Of a DNA stretch of 64,000 bases, positions 33,774-45,904 are shown one piece after another. The stretch is from Anticarsia gemmatalis (taxonomy: Eukaryota; Arthropoda; Insecta; Lepidoptera; Erebidae). The stretch covers positions 5,297,501 to 5,361,500 of the forward strand of contig NC_134765.1 of NCBI RefSeq assembly GCF_050436995.1, written 5' to 3'. The notes below the pieces were generated by a model. That model saw nothing but the letters and a program-made list of their open reading frames with translations, was not told the origin of the DNA and did no database searches. A program made the translations under genes and the position numbers. The stretch's first letter is position 1; every line of letters starts with the position of its first letter.

Positions 33774-33866
33774 TCGGTCCGGAATTTCCCAATGAAGATA
33801 ACAGTCATCAAATGCCTTTTGGGCGGCTTGAACAAATTTGGCACTGATCGCTGAACATCCGATAAA
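33774..33866 (+). repeat. 3' fragment of the 5S-derived SINE family
   Basis: Follows the 3' body of the element at 45639-45897: TCGGTCC, AAGATAACAGTC, GGGCGGCTTGAACAA, TT(T/G)GGCACT. The 5S-like head is missing. Confidence 0.65.
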
Positions 33867-33869
33867 ATA

Positions 33870-35175
33870 AAGTAAATGATCTAATAGCGAAAAGAATCGC
33901 GCAAAAAAGCGTTTTTAAATTTTCTTTCGGTACCCAAAACGACAGAACGTCGACGCGGCACGGTGCGGTGTTTCGTAGTTTTAGTAGGTTGCGTTACGAA
34001 ACTAGATAATTGTACCCGTGGTTTTTGTTCAACACTCCATTGTTCGCTGATACGCTCCGACACTTTAGTACATTAACAAATAAATACTTAGCAATTCTGC
34101 TATAAATCGATGTACTTATGACTACTTATTATAGTTTAGCAGTTACAGGGAAAATGAGTTTTGTATTTTCGCAAAGTAACTGGTCGACTAACTAATTTCA
34201 TAATTTAAAGCCGCCTGAAAGCATGCCATACGAGTGACCGACTTCTAATGTGTTTCCAGCATACAGTTAGAACGAATGAATATACAGAGCTTGCAGACGG
34301 CTTATATACCTACCATTGGAACACGTGTCCTATGGACTTAGTTACGAGAATCTACCAAAACTTACATAGAGAGTTTTCGACGGTTGAAGTTGAGGAAACT
34401 CTCTTCCTGCGTATTTGTCCCACATGATGGTGGGAGCAGCCTTTCTTACACTGTTCTTCCTCTTCGTCCTATCCTTGACGTCGTCTTTCTCAACCTCGAA
34501 TGCCTTCTTGTCTTATCTTTAGGTAAAGGTTAAGGGAACTAGCATTTTCTATTAGTCAATCAATTTTACATGCTTGGTATGTAAAAAAGTAAAAAAAAAT
34601 AGGAGTTCCTAATGGAACGTTAGGCGGTTCTTAATCATTTAGTCACACAAATTTAGAAACAAACGGTACATAGAACTACAATAATTTTCAAATAACGAAA
34701 AACAAAGGTGATACAGAACCTAGCGTCTACCGAAAATAAAAACACTATCAAGGTTTTGGAAAATCCTTGAAATATTTCGACATCGCGGCGCCGACGTACA
34801 TTTTGACCTCTTAATGCCCTTAGGTTATCCCAAACTAAATGTTATTGCAATTATACCAAAATAATAGGTAACTATTAAATAATTATTTAATTATAATACA
34901 CTACCGTACAGATTCTTCGTATCAGCAATTATTATTGAAATTCACTAGACAGGTCTGTTCGATTTGTAGTTTTGAAAGATAAATTACTATTTGGGTACTT
35001 TTTGATAGCTCCTTTTTGTAATCATTTAATTGGTTCTGATAAACGTACCTCGTATTGCGGCGTTGCTCTTACAAACACTACATACTAATTTCAATAATTT
35101 TTCGCAATGAAATCTAATTCAATAGAAAAGACTGGGAATTAAAAGAACTACCTACTTAATGCAGAAAATTGTTAA
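33870..35175. other. Intergenic; possible decayed repeat at 34400-34510
   Basis: No gene accepted. The frame at 33881-34063 (minus) has no ATG. The block 34395-34510 (CCCACATGATGGTGGGAGCA and C/T-rich text after it) resembles interspersed repeat sequence of moths but is unassigned. Confidence 0.35.
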
Positions 35176-35177
35176 AC

Positions 35178-35262
35178 CACTTGGCCCGCGTGGTGGACTC
35201 AAGGTTTAACCTCTCTCTCATTCGGGAGGAGACCCCTTGTCCAGTAGCAAGACAGCCATGAA
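35178..35262 (+). repeat. SINE 3'-tail fragment
   Basis: CTTGGCCCGCGTGGTGGACT, TTTAACCTCTCTCTCATTC, GGGAGGAGACCCCTTGTCCA in the usual order; the head is missing. Confidence 0.7.
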
Positions 35263-35264
35263 TT

Positions 35265-38200
35265 AGATAAAAAAACTTAATGCTGATATAATTTGTTTCG
35301 TTTTATATAAAGTTAACGAATCCTTGCCGATGAAATAAGAATTCAAAAATATTTTCATATGCATACTTAATATTAGTACGTTCATACTATTATAGAGAAT
35401 TTAACTTTCATAGCACTATTATACTTATTAGTATAGGATACTAGTATAGGTACATTTCAAATACCTAATAATATATGTAGTGGTTTATATACAAACGCCA
35501 TAGGTATATTATAACCAGGGCGCGATAATTACGTCCAATCTAAACTGCCATCAGCTTTGTATGGTGTTCTGTGGTATTGTATGGATTTGTATGTATGTAT
35601 GCGTTAGCCACATTATCGTACACAACTATGATGGATATTAAATTGTTATTTATTTATGTGTTACGGTTAAATGTTGAAATCGGGGAAACTAGCGGTACTT
35701 TCCCTTGAGCTTTGAAACGTTTATAGATATAATTTGTGTCGTGCCACGGTGTTTCATGGGCTTATTGTGAGAAATAAAAATTTTGCTTGAATACACAGGA
35801 CCATGTCTCAAACTTAACTAGTCCATCAACGTAGGACAAAGCCTTGTATACACGGCTGGCGAAGGTATACAAAATTGAGAATTTAGATCATCAGTGACCC
35901 GCAAAGCTGACGATGACCTGTTGAACACTACATTTGGAAAAAAATACGAATTTATTTTCTGTGCAATCGAAATAAATCGTACACGTCAAGGCTCTCTACA
36001 AAGTTGACAGACTATAGGTAAATCCAGTAAATAGCTCTTTCAAACTAAAATATAAACTAATTAATGAAAAGAAAATTTTGCGTAGGATTATTGCATTATT
36101 TGCACAGTAAAAAATCTATAACAAAGGTAAATACGAGTTAAAAAATATTATTTTCTTGATAATTAAGATGAAATAAGACGTTTCATGGTTGATAGTAAGA
36201 AAATAATAACATACACTTTGTTCAAAAAAGTGGCTACACGTATAATTAATTGTACATTTATAAGTAAATTCTAGATAATTTCTTCTTCGTTCGCGTGGAC
36301 TTTAGATTAACCATTTATATAATTCTGTAATAATCATTTGGTTTTTTTTAAGTACCTAGTTAGAAAGATATTCATATTAGAGCGCGACGATTTTGAAAAC
36401 GGCTTGTCCGATTTAAAAATAATCTTCAGTAACTTAGCACTGTTTTTCAGTGATGCTAAATGTAAAGTTATCCAACAGAAAGGGTTAAAGTAGTGAGTTA
36501 AAAAAAAAAATATTATAGTATTAGAAACATTACCCAGCTCTTAACAATTTCGTTAAACAAAATAGAAGTAAAAAGGTAAATAGACCTATTATTTTTCAAA
36601 TCACATGGAACAAATTCGTATACAGAACCGAATAGTACCTACCTAACACAAAGGACAAACTTTCGAGGTTTTGGTGATAATCGTAGAGCTTTTTAGAGAC
36701 TTTTGTAAAAATCCTTATTTCAAACTTTCACCGCAACATAAATAAGTCAGAGAGACATGTCACCGATATACATCGCATACAATGCAAAAACGACATACAT
36801 TTAAAAAGTCTAATAGCTCTGTTTATAAAAGCAGATTTATTATAACTTACCACATTTCAGTTATTATTGCGACATAATGACTGCTATTGAGATAAGGGAA
36901 TAGGTCATAAATAATTATATCATAATGATATAATATTATAGGCAATACATATGTACCTAATTTATAACAAAATTTAGTTTTAAACTAAGGTCATTTACTC
37001 GGTCAAAATAAAATTTACCCAGCCAAAATTGATGTGATCCAAAGTTTACGTCTGATTAAGTAGACAGACAGTTTATCGAGTGGAAATATGAAAGGGTTTT
37101 TCATAAATTTGCTGTTATTTTTATAGAATAGATTATCTGTCACTTTTTCTTAAACTACCTAATTTGTCCTATGTTTATTTTTGCATTTTGATAAACAGTG
37201 GCAGTGAGTGCACTCGGAATTTAAGTAAGGAAATCTTATATACTTACTACAGCTTTGCTTTTCTTTCTTAACATGCGTGTAGTCATTTTGTAGGTTTCAT
37301 TAGGTATTGGATGCATACCATCAAATAAGAATTATTCTGATCAATTTCTCAATGTGGAATCTCCTTAATAACTTTATAAAAAATGTTATTAACATAAGAC
37401 TAATTAATGCTTCATCAAAATTTACATTAAGTAGATATTTACGCGATGGCAGTCTGTCTGTCTCAAGTACATCTAGGCAACATTTTGATATGGAAATGGT
37501 TAGACAATTGGTCATTAGGGTAAAACATTAGCTACCTTTTTGACAACACAAAACTTGCAATTAATTATTTTTTTACTTTGGTGTTCAACCCATGATCGAA
37601 TTCCGTACACAATTTTATACAGATACTCATATTACTCACAAGACCACTGACCCATGTACTGTCGTAAAACATATGTTCATTGCGTGTCCTCCGTTAAAAT
37701 TTCGATTTGTTAAGAAATACATATATTTGTACGTCTCACCACCGTATCAAAATTCACCACAGTTTTTCATGTTATGTTCATGTCAGGATACATTTAGCTA
37801 AACGTGAAATTAATGCTGCTGGAAAAATATCAAGCAGCTAATGTGTTTTTGGAACGCTTTTGTTGAAATCTGTTTTCTTGCATCTTACATATTTGTAGAT
37901 TATTCGTATTTTCAGATTTTCTGAATCTTATTTTGATTATTAGGTTAATTATTATTATAACCTAAGGTTATTATTGTGAAAGTTGTTTCAAGAAGTGAAT
38001 TTTGACAACAGCTCTCCATTTGGTCTGTCCGCCACCTCATTTGTGAATGTACTTCTAGGTACCTATTCTTTACTATCTTGGCAATCGCACATACAAATTA
38101 CATCTAAGTTGGGAGAAGAATTTAGCTCTGCAAGATTGATTACACCTAAAAGTATCAACACAGGATTTTTATAGAAACTCTTTGCTTGTACGCGATAATC

Positions 38201-40975
38201 ACAAAAAGTTTTAACTCCAGTTTCATCATCCATGAAAAATATTGCTCGGTAAAAATAGATGAAATACCTACTTTGATTTGAATATCTACATCAACGGACA
38301 ACACAAAGACGTCCTGTCATTTACAGATAGTAATCGCAATTCAAAAAGGTTTAAAAGTTTTTTTTAATTATGAGGCTATTCCTATTCACATTTAGTACTT
38401 AATCATGTATTCTTTGCTACACTCAAAATAACACCTACTTGTAAACGCATTCTAACAATACAAAACCAATTCGGAGAACTAAAAAAACGTTTCCAAAAAG
38501 CAAAATTTTTTATCACTTTAATCCTACGGAACCCTGTTAGGGAACCAATTTTCATTAATCTATTCCTATACAGGAGTCGACACGCCCATAACTGCCCCCG
38601 GATTGGCTACCTGCAACATTGTTAGAAAAGCACGCATTAATATACATCTATCTCTTTCTAATGTATTGCAAACTTGATTCAAAGAGTCGGAGCTCTCATT
38701 CTATCGTACTATACAAATTACAGATGGCTTAATGTTTTTCTACGCGTTGGTTGTAATAAACTTTTAGGGCATTCTAATGCTGAACGTACACCATTCAAAC
38801 TTCAGCATTATCTAGTTACAGGTAAGGTCGGTTTTTGTTTGGATGTTTACAGTCGTTTAAAACGTTTGTAACTGACAGTGTTCAGGTATAATTTTTAACA
38901 CAAACTTTTTTGCCAAACGACGTATAATCGTTATACTTACTCGTAAATGGCGGCTGGTTTTTTAAACTTTCAGAAAACGTTTCCTCCTGGTAGGGTGTTA
39001 GTAATTATCCACATATCTAGATTTCAGATAAAACACGTTTATATTTTTTACATAGTTTGTTACTTTGGTGTCCTTCCGCTGGTTATAATAATGACGCGAT
39101 TAATTTTACCATGAAGGATTGAAGCCATTTGCAATTATGAAAAGGTATTCTGTTAGACAGTTAGTAATTAAAATAATTAGTTAATTGTTGCTGTTTGACT
39201 TGGACAAATGTTGTATTTTATTGCTATTAAAATGTTGTCTGTGCACAAGTCATAAATAATAATGTTTTAACTTAACATCTTAATTGAGAAACTAATGCAG
39301 CTGACGGAAAAGTGCAGTCACGAACATATTGTTGTTTTAATTTTATGTGTATTCACATTATATTTATATAGAAAAGCGTAAAATGGCGTGATTTTATGTA
39401 CATAAAAAAATTGTAGTAGACGTTTTTTTATGAATTACTTCTAACAATCAGACTACTGTAATAGGTTCATTTACAGATGGTGAAGATATACCTACTCAAT
39501 TATTATACTGAGAGTAATTAATTTATGTCACAATATTCTCAATATCAGCTCGGAATTTTGTAATGTGCTCGGTAAAACGCAAAAAGCTTGCCCCCTGTTA
39601 CATTGGACTATAACATTGTGGATGGCGAAATGGTGGGTGTCTTTCATACACCTCTGCCTAAAACTTCGCTTACAACAGGCGTGATATTATGTCTATGTAT
39701 GTACTATATTATATGCCATAATGCAGGTAACTAACAAAATACTTCTACTATATAATTACGACTACCTCATTCGTACAGACACTGATCAATATCCCCAATC
39801 AAACCGTCTAAAGGTTTTAAATAATAATAGAAAATTAGATTAAAAATATTTTTGGGACCATAATTCCATTGGACGGATTAGGTTTTTTATGTAAATGGTT
39901 AAAAAAGATCCAATTATCGTCTGGCTTCCGGCTAAGATAATTGAAGGTTATATTTTTAATGCTGGCTACATTTCAACCTGCACTCTATGTCGTTTTAAAT
40001 AAAGATCAAGATGAAGAAAGCAATCAGGTCTGTATTATCTCGCTATTTCAAAGAAAGGTTGAATATTTGAAATTGTACCTTTATTATAAATACCTAAAAG
40101 GTATAACCTGGTCTTTTGGAAACTACTTTTAAATGAATTTGATAGCATGTTCCTTATGTTTTAAATGATTTACTATAAAAACAGAGTGGCATGAGTCAAG
40201 AACTGTTGACTGTCCAACGTGGGTTTTCGTAGAATGGCCTAAACCCATCAGATAATCCATATTGCATATACGCATTGATGCTCGTAATCCCGTGCAGAAC
40301 AATTTTGGCAGCATATTAGGTTTCAATCAAAGTTACAGCGAGATCGATTTCCATATAACCGGACTTTCTGTTTATCAATAAACTACTTAAAAACAACACT
40401 TAGCTTACATTAAAACAAAAATAAAGCATACGAAAAAAAATAGAACTCTATTTTTACCCTTCATAATAATACACAGCTCTACATCATAGAGAGCTAGTAA
40501 TAGCTCTACAAAAACGCATCTGTACGGTAATTAGTACTTACATTGTACGCAGGCTCTACGGATCATAAATCATAAAAGGTTTCCTTGAAAATATAAACAC
40601 TGCGTTGTAACGTTCCATTGATCTTAAATAAAGTATTACCTTCGAGCTGAATGAAGACAGGAGCAAGGTAATTGAAAAAAAAATCAACTAGGTAAATTAC
40701 TGGCCAGTGGCAATCAGCTGTTAACGATTAGTTAAGTAATCTTTGGCGTGTATACTATAGCCGTTTTGACTGAACATCTCAAAGATCATGGTAGTAAACA
40801 GTTAAGCAGTCATTTGAAACGTCCTTGAACTGATGTTCATGCTTTACTTGTCTTCTCAACATTTAAGACTAAAGAAAAATACGAGTATCGTTGTTTCTGA
40901 AGGGTAGCTGTTATTATAGGGTACACACTGTTCTTGAATCTAGAAAGACTAAAAAGATTATTAAAGTTTTTTAAA
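35265..40975. other. Long intergenic stretch, nothing firm
   Basis: AT-rich and gene-free as far as I can read. About 36372-36440 resembles the interior of the short Helitrons (GAGCGCGACGA, GGCTTGTCCGATTT, TTCAGTAACTTAGCACTG), a decayed copy. Short frames at 37307-38174 and 38674-40326 are not convincing. Confidence 0.4.
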
Positions 40976-40979
40976 TCCA

Positions 40980-41030
40980 TTACAGTCACACTATTGGGCA
41001 AGGGTCCTCTTCAAAATTGTGAAACGGGTT
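40980..41030 (-). repeat. SINE tail fragment, minus strand
   Basis: Reverse complement shows GTCCTAACCC, then GAGGACCCTTGCCCAATAGT, the tail order of the local SINE family. Confidence 0.5.
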
Positions 41031-41179
41031 AGGACATGAATTCACAAATTGATTAAAAATTGGTTAAAGGAAATTGATTAAAATTATTACAAAATCTAGC
41101 CAAGTGTTCAAGTTAAGAGTTAGGCCAGGTAACTGATAAGTATTCACGCTACAGCGTTGTTATGACATCTTAGTACTTC

Positions 41180-42495
41180 CATGTTGTGTGTCCAAGGAGG
41201 TTTAAACGATGCCCATGCTTAACGACTGCTGTCATAATGTAGAACATTTTATGGCCAATTACATTCACCTGTGTAGTAATGTGTGAGGTAACTTTGGTAC
41301 CGTAAGTCCGTCGAGTGGGTGGTCCCAAGTCGGCTTGTATAAAAAATCCATGAATAATCAGTTTCAGGCTAAATAAAATGTTTTGGCCACTATCAATAAT
41401 AAAAAAATCGTTCATACACTACAAGCATGGTGCGTGTCCAGCAAATAGAGAGTAACCAATATATTAAAGTATTTTTGAAGGGCATACTCGACAATAACTT
41501 CTTACGTGGTCTGCACATTAGTGTATACGACTGCTGATGATCTCATTTTCGATTCTAGATTTCCCAGTCAGGCAAAGTGCTGATTTGGGTTTTTGAAATT
41601 TAAATTAAATTATTCTCAATAATAGCCCGTAGGCTAGTAACTAGTACTTAGTACTCATTGTAATTGCTAAAACTTGGATGTATTTCATACTTTCTCTGAC
41701 AAAATATTCGAGTATAACATGCGTGGTATCGTAAATACATATAAATATATTTGTAAATACCAGACACTAACTACCTGTATGCGGCAGACATCGTACTGAC
41801 AGAAATGACAGTGTCAGTCTCCATTAATACTTGTCGGTAAATAAATAAGAAATTATTCGGTCGTTAACTAACAAACCGACTCTAATATATCAACATCGAA
41901 CTACCAATAATTACCAATATACACATTAACTTAACTTTACTAAAAAAACCGTGCCTTCATTACTGTTTGTCAGTTTTTCCTTTATTCTATCATCCCGTGG
42001 TTCATTATGGTATGTTTTCAATTGCGATTAGAAAACAATAACAAGTTAAACTTTATTGCTGTGTAATTAATGTACGTTACTTTTTAAAGCGTTGAAAAAT
42101 AACCAAACGATTGCATCGCATGCATGACCACTGACGCGTTCCTATGATACTTGCAAGACATTCTTTGTTCACGGTTCTGTATGTTTTTCCAAGCGGATAA
42201 AACTGCTATGGAGTCAGTCAGCTTGCAAATACGAAAAGAATATCAAAATGTATGATACGTATTCATATGAGAGCTTGGAGTTGAACTGTAATGTGTCTTG
42301 AGTGATTTTAGGTTCTTAAACCAAATTCAATGATGAAATTCATCTACGTTTATTGTTCTAACATGACATTTTACAAATTTTTGCTAGCGTATTCTTTAGA
42401 AATGTTGTTATTCTATATGGTCTAAATGCTTAACTTCCTTGCAATAGATACTTATAGATTAATGATCTTGATTAAGAACAACTTTATTGGCTCTT
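41180..42495. other. Intergenic, nothing recognised
   Basis: AT-rich, no exon, no named repeat. Confidence 0.4.
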
Positions 42496-42499
42496 CGTC

Positions 42500-42745
42500 A
42501 CCTACGTACATCAGCAAGTTACGAGTGTATTAGAAATACATATATATCACTTGCTCTAACAGTAAAGGAAAACATCGTGATGAAACCTAGCATGTCTAAA
42601 TGAAAATTTGTTGAATACATTTCTTGAGGACATGCAATCCAATCCGCACTTGGCGGGTGTGGTGGATTCAAGGCTTAACCCCTCCCTCGTTCGGGAGGAG
42701 ACCCTTGCCCAGCAATGCAAGGCAAGGTATCGGGTTGAAATAAAC
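42500..42745 (+). repeat. SINE body and tail, 5'-truncated
   Basis: Contains GTGTATTAGAAATA, TAAAGGAAAACATCGTGATG, then CGCACTTGGCGGGTGTGGTG, CTTAACCCCTCCCTCGTTCG and GGAGGAGACCCTTGCCCAGC, ending TATCGGGTTGAAAT. This is the middle and tail of the family seen complete at 62532-62826; the tRNA head is lost. The 91-codon frame across it is not a gene. Confidence 0.8.
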
Positions 42746-42749
42746 CAAC

Positions 42750-44620
42750 ATACCTCTGAACAAATCCTCTACAGTTTTTCCCCGACTCTTACGCATCGCT
42801 GTGCGAGCGCACGTGCGCATACAAGATTTTCTCTCCATCATAAAAACCACCAACAGTACCATATTGCAATACTTGGAATATAATTACCCAGTGCGTTTGC
42901 ATACGCTAATTTCTGTTATCTCGAAATCAAAGCAATCAACTGAGGAGAATAATACGGTAAATATGTCTACACTTTGATTAGTTATGCGCTTTTGTTCGAG
43001 AAGCTAAATATAAATTAATTGTTGTATAATTTATCCGTTTGGAGCCGTTCTTGTTATTGAGATTGTATTGATGTTATGGCTATAATGTTATTAAGTGTTT
43101 TACAAAATGGAATAAATATAATAAATAAACTAGTACATAATGGGAACGTAATTCTCGCAACTTAACTACTCATTTTTTTAAATTTTAAACTGTCTACCTG
43201 TTGCAACTAGTGGCCTATGACATATCAAATTACCATCGAGAAATCACAAGATATATATTTTTTAACTCAGTATAATAATTTATAATTCAGTATAATTATT
43301 TAATATTATATAATGTTTTTCGATAGTTAGTTTTTTTAAAAAAAGCGATACTATTCACACATTTCCTTGACAATTGATTGATAATAACATTGCTGACAAT
43401 AGCTTTTAGACTTTAAATTCCTACATCTGTGTAAAATACAGCGTAGAATCCAGTAGTAATTTCGTCACAAGCCCTTCAAGAACACACACAGTCATAATCA
43501 AACAAATTACAAGCCACAATTTAAATGCTCATCAAAAAAACCGTACACACATCTAATGAGATAATAAGTCGGTGAATCTTTGACTATTTGACATCTACTA
43601 CACTCGGACGCAATGACCAGGCGCGATGACACATCCTTGCGGTACTCCATATAGAGGAGTAAAATTTTGCATTTCATTTTTTATATTATTTTTACTATTA
43701 TATAAAAAGTATGCATTACAGGAATTAAAGTATATATTCTTAGCTTTAAAATGTAAAAAGAATCATAAAAATCGGTCAAACATTTGCAAAGAAAACGACA
43801 ATAATAGAAATATCTGAATAACTTTTTAAAAGAATTTGGTAAAGTACCGCAGGGCTCAACTTACATTGGATGCAGTATAGTGGTTTAATTTTAGTAAATG
43901 AGTATAAAGAATCGTTCACCGCGGCCCCTTTGATGTTCATAGCGGGTGATACAAAGGAATCGTGTAATTGGTCCGACGGGTTTTGGGTTCAGTTTTAATA
44001 ATAAGACGGTTCTGTTTGTATGACGGATATTTTTTTTAACAACAAATTGTTTTTTTAACTTATTAATTATAATTAATTTTGTTGCAATGCTTAAAACAAA
44101 GTTAGAAACGTTGTGTATCGTGTGTATAGATTCTATAGTGAATAGTGGTTCTAGTTACATTTATTAAATTACTGTCTTACGGCCGTTCTAAATAACATTC
44201 AATACCTACTTTAATAACATTGTAGTAAGAAAAAGCTTGCTTTGAACAAAACTTTATTATGAAGAAGGTGTCGCAATGCTAAGTCAGGCAGTATGTGGAA
44301 CTTGGCGTTAGCAACACCTTAGTTACAATTACAAGTTTTGTCACGACATAAAAAAGTATATCATAAAAACCCCGGTAAATGGCAAAAGGTTCGTCTTCTA
44401 TTACTTGGATCTTTGTATATGGATGAAAATTAGGACCACATAAAAAAAAAACTATTAATACTTAACCCTCTTATTCATAAAAATATATCAAGTTATGAAA
44501 GGCTTATAAAGTGTTTTGTTTTTTTCACTCCTTGGCGAAATGAAAAGAGAAAACATATAATAGTAGTTTTTTAACTAAAATAGGTTTATAGAGTGTTTAT
44601 GAATAAGAGGGTAATAATAT
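42750..44620. other. Intergenic, nothing recognised
   Basis: AT-rich, with a CpG-bearing patch at 42785-42825 that has no associated gene signal. Confidence 0.4.
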
Positions 44621-44625
44621 AATGC

Positions 44626-44785
44626 TGAAGGATATGTTGGTTGGTTTGTTTGAACGCGCTAATCTCGGAAACAAGTGATTCGAAAATAAAACTTCTTATT
44701 TTAATATTTCATTCATCGAGGAATGCTATATAACATCACGCTATGTTATAAAAATGTTGTGAAAACTAAGGTTCACCCGAACGAG
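44626..44785 (+). repeat. Degenerate Helitron relic
   Basis: TTGTTTGAACGCGCTAATCTC, ATTCATCGAGGAATGCTATA, CATCACGCTA and AAAATGTTGTGAAAAC follow the order of the 250-bp Helitrons, but the 3' hairpin and CTAG end are gone. Confidence 0.6.
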
Positions 44786-44799
44786 AGAGAGAGTAAAGC

Positions 44800-45635
44800 A
44801 TATTTATATTCCCTTGATATGTCGGCACAGGTTATAGAGCACGCAAACGGTATGGTTGCAAGCTGTATCAGTGATGATAGGACTCCATCAATCGTCTGAA
44901 TAGTTTTAGGATAGACAAATTTTGGTAATTTCTTGCACATTATACACCATGTCTACATAATTATGCAACGTTAGAACTAAAAAGCTATTAAAAATTCTAA
45001 AAAATCCAACTATATTTTCTGAAAAATCCTCCTACTTTAGCCTTGTTTAGTGAAATAATTTCTTTTAAACCACATAGCGCAACTTTGTAAGCATTTAACT
45101 GGCAGTAATTCTTACCCACTTATAACTTGTTCCTAGTATTTACGTAATTGTAGTTCTCCATATCTTTTAGGTATTATTTCGAGAACTGTTATTAAACGTA
45201 CTTCACTAATTTCTGTACAAGTGTAAGGCTTTGCGAATGGAACAAGCGACATGTGACAGTTTTAACTTTGTTGCGGTTTAAAACTGCTCTAGTAATGAAA
45301 CAAAAATAACGATGTAAAAATTGCTGAAAAATATTGATTTTTTGAGATTAACATTTCTAAATTTATAATACTTACTTAATAACCGGCAGGCATGCGAGAT
45401 ATTCTGTAGAAAAAAATTATCAGCACCTCTAGCGGGCACCACAGATACTATTTAAGCAGTTCAATTTGAATATTAAGCTCTCGATATAAGATAAGTACCG
45501 ACTGCAAAGAATCGCGCTACTGTTGTCTCTAGTAACCCTAAATTGTTGGAAGATTTAGAAGTAGTTCGAAACGGAGAGTACATTGACCTGCATCGACGCT
45601 AAGTCTCAGTGGTACACGTAATTTACACGTAATAT
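44800..45635. other. Intergenic, nothing recognised
   Basis: AT-rich; a short GAGA tract at 44780-44794 only. Confidence 0.4.
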
Positions 45636-45638
45636 ACG

Positions 45639-45897
45639 GCGCCCATAGCCAGTTGCGCTCACCGGTCGGTAAACGATCTGTGAGTTAAGCAACCTTTGGC
45701 GCGGTCACTCCATAGATGGGTGACCGCATAGTGGTATTTCAACTGGGCGTCTCCGTGCTTCGGAGGGCACGTTAAAAGTCGGTCCCGGTTGTTATCTACT
45801 AAGATAACAGTCGTTAAGCCGTGTCAAAGGCCTTTCGGGCGGCTTGAACAACTTTGACACTAGGTTGGCCACTAACCATACGACAACAAGAAGAAGA
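45639..45897 (+). mobile_element. SINE derived from 5S rRNA
   Basis: The first ~115 bases align by eye with an insect 5S rRNA gene: CCATA near the start, CACCGGT, GTTAAGCAAC at 45684-45693 (internal control region, A box), GGCGCGGT, and GATGGGTGACCGC at 45715-45727 (C box). A family-specific body follows (GGGCGTCTCCGTGCTTCGGA, GGGCGGCTTGAACAA) and an AAGAAGAAG tail. Flanks ACGTAATATAC (left) and ACGTAATTTATAC (right) are similar and may be an imperfect target duplication. The element would be transcribed by RNA polymerase III from its own 5S-type promoter and moved by a LINE. The 5S part is too diverged to be a working 5S gene. Confidence 0.85.
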
Positions 45898-45904
45898 CGT
45901 AATT

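Noticed and set aside
33881..34063. 60-codon minus frame with fairly normal amino-acid composition
   Set aside because: The first codon is GTG, no in-frame ATG is present, and no clear splice sites flank it.
42608..42883. 91-codon + frame
   Set aside because: Lies across a SINE body and tail; the protein is translated repeat.
45684..45727. Functional 5S rRNA gene
   Set aside because: Too many differences from 5S outside the promoter blocks, and a SINE body is attached.
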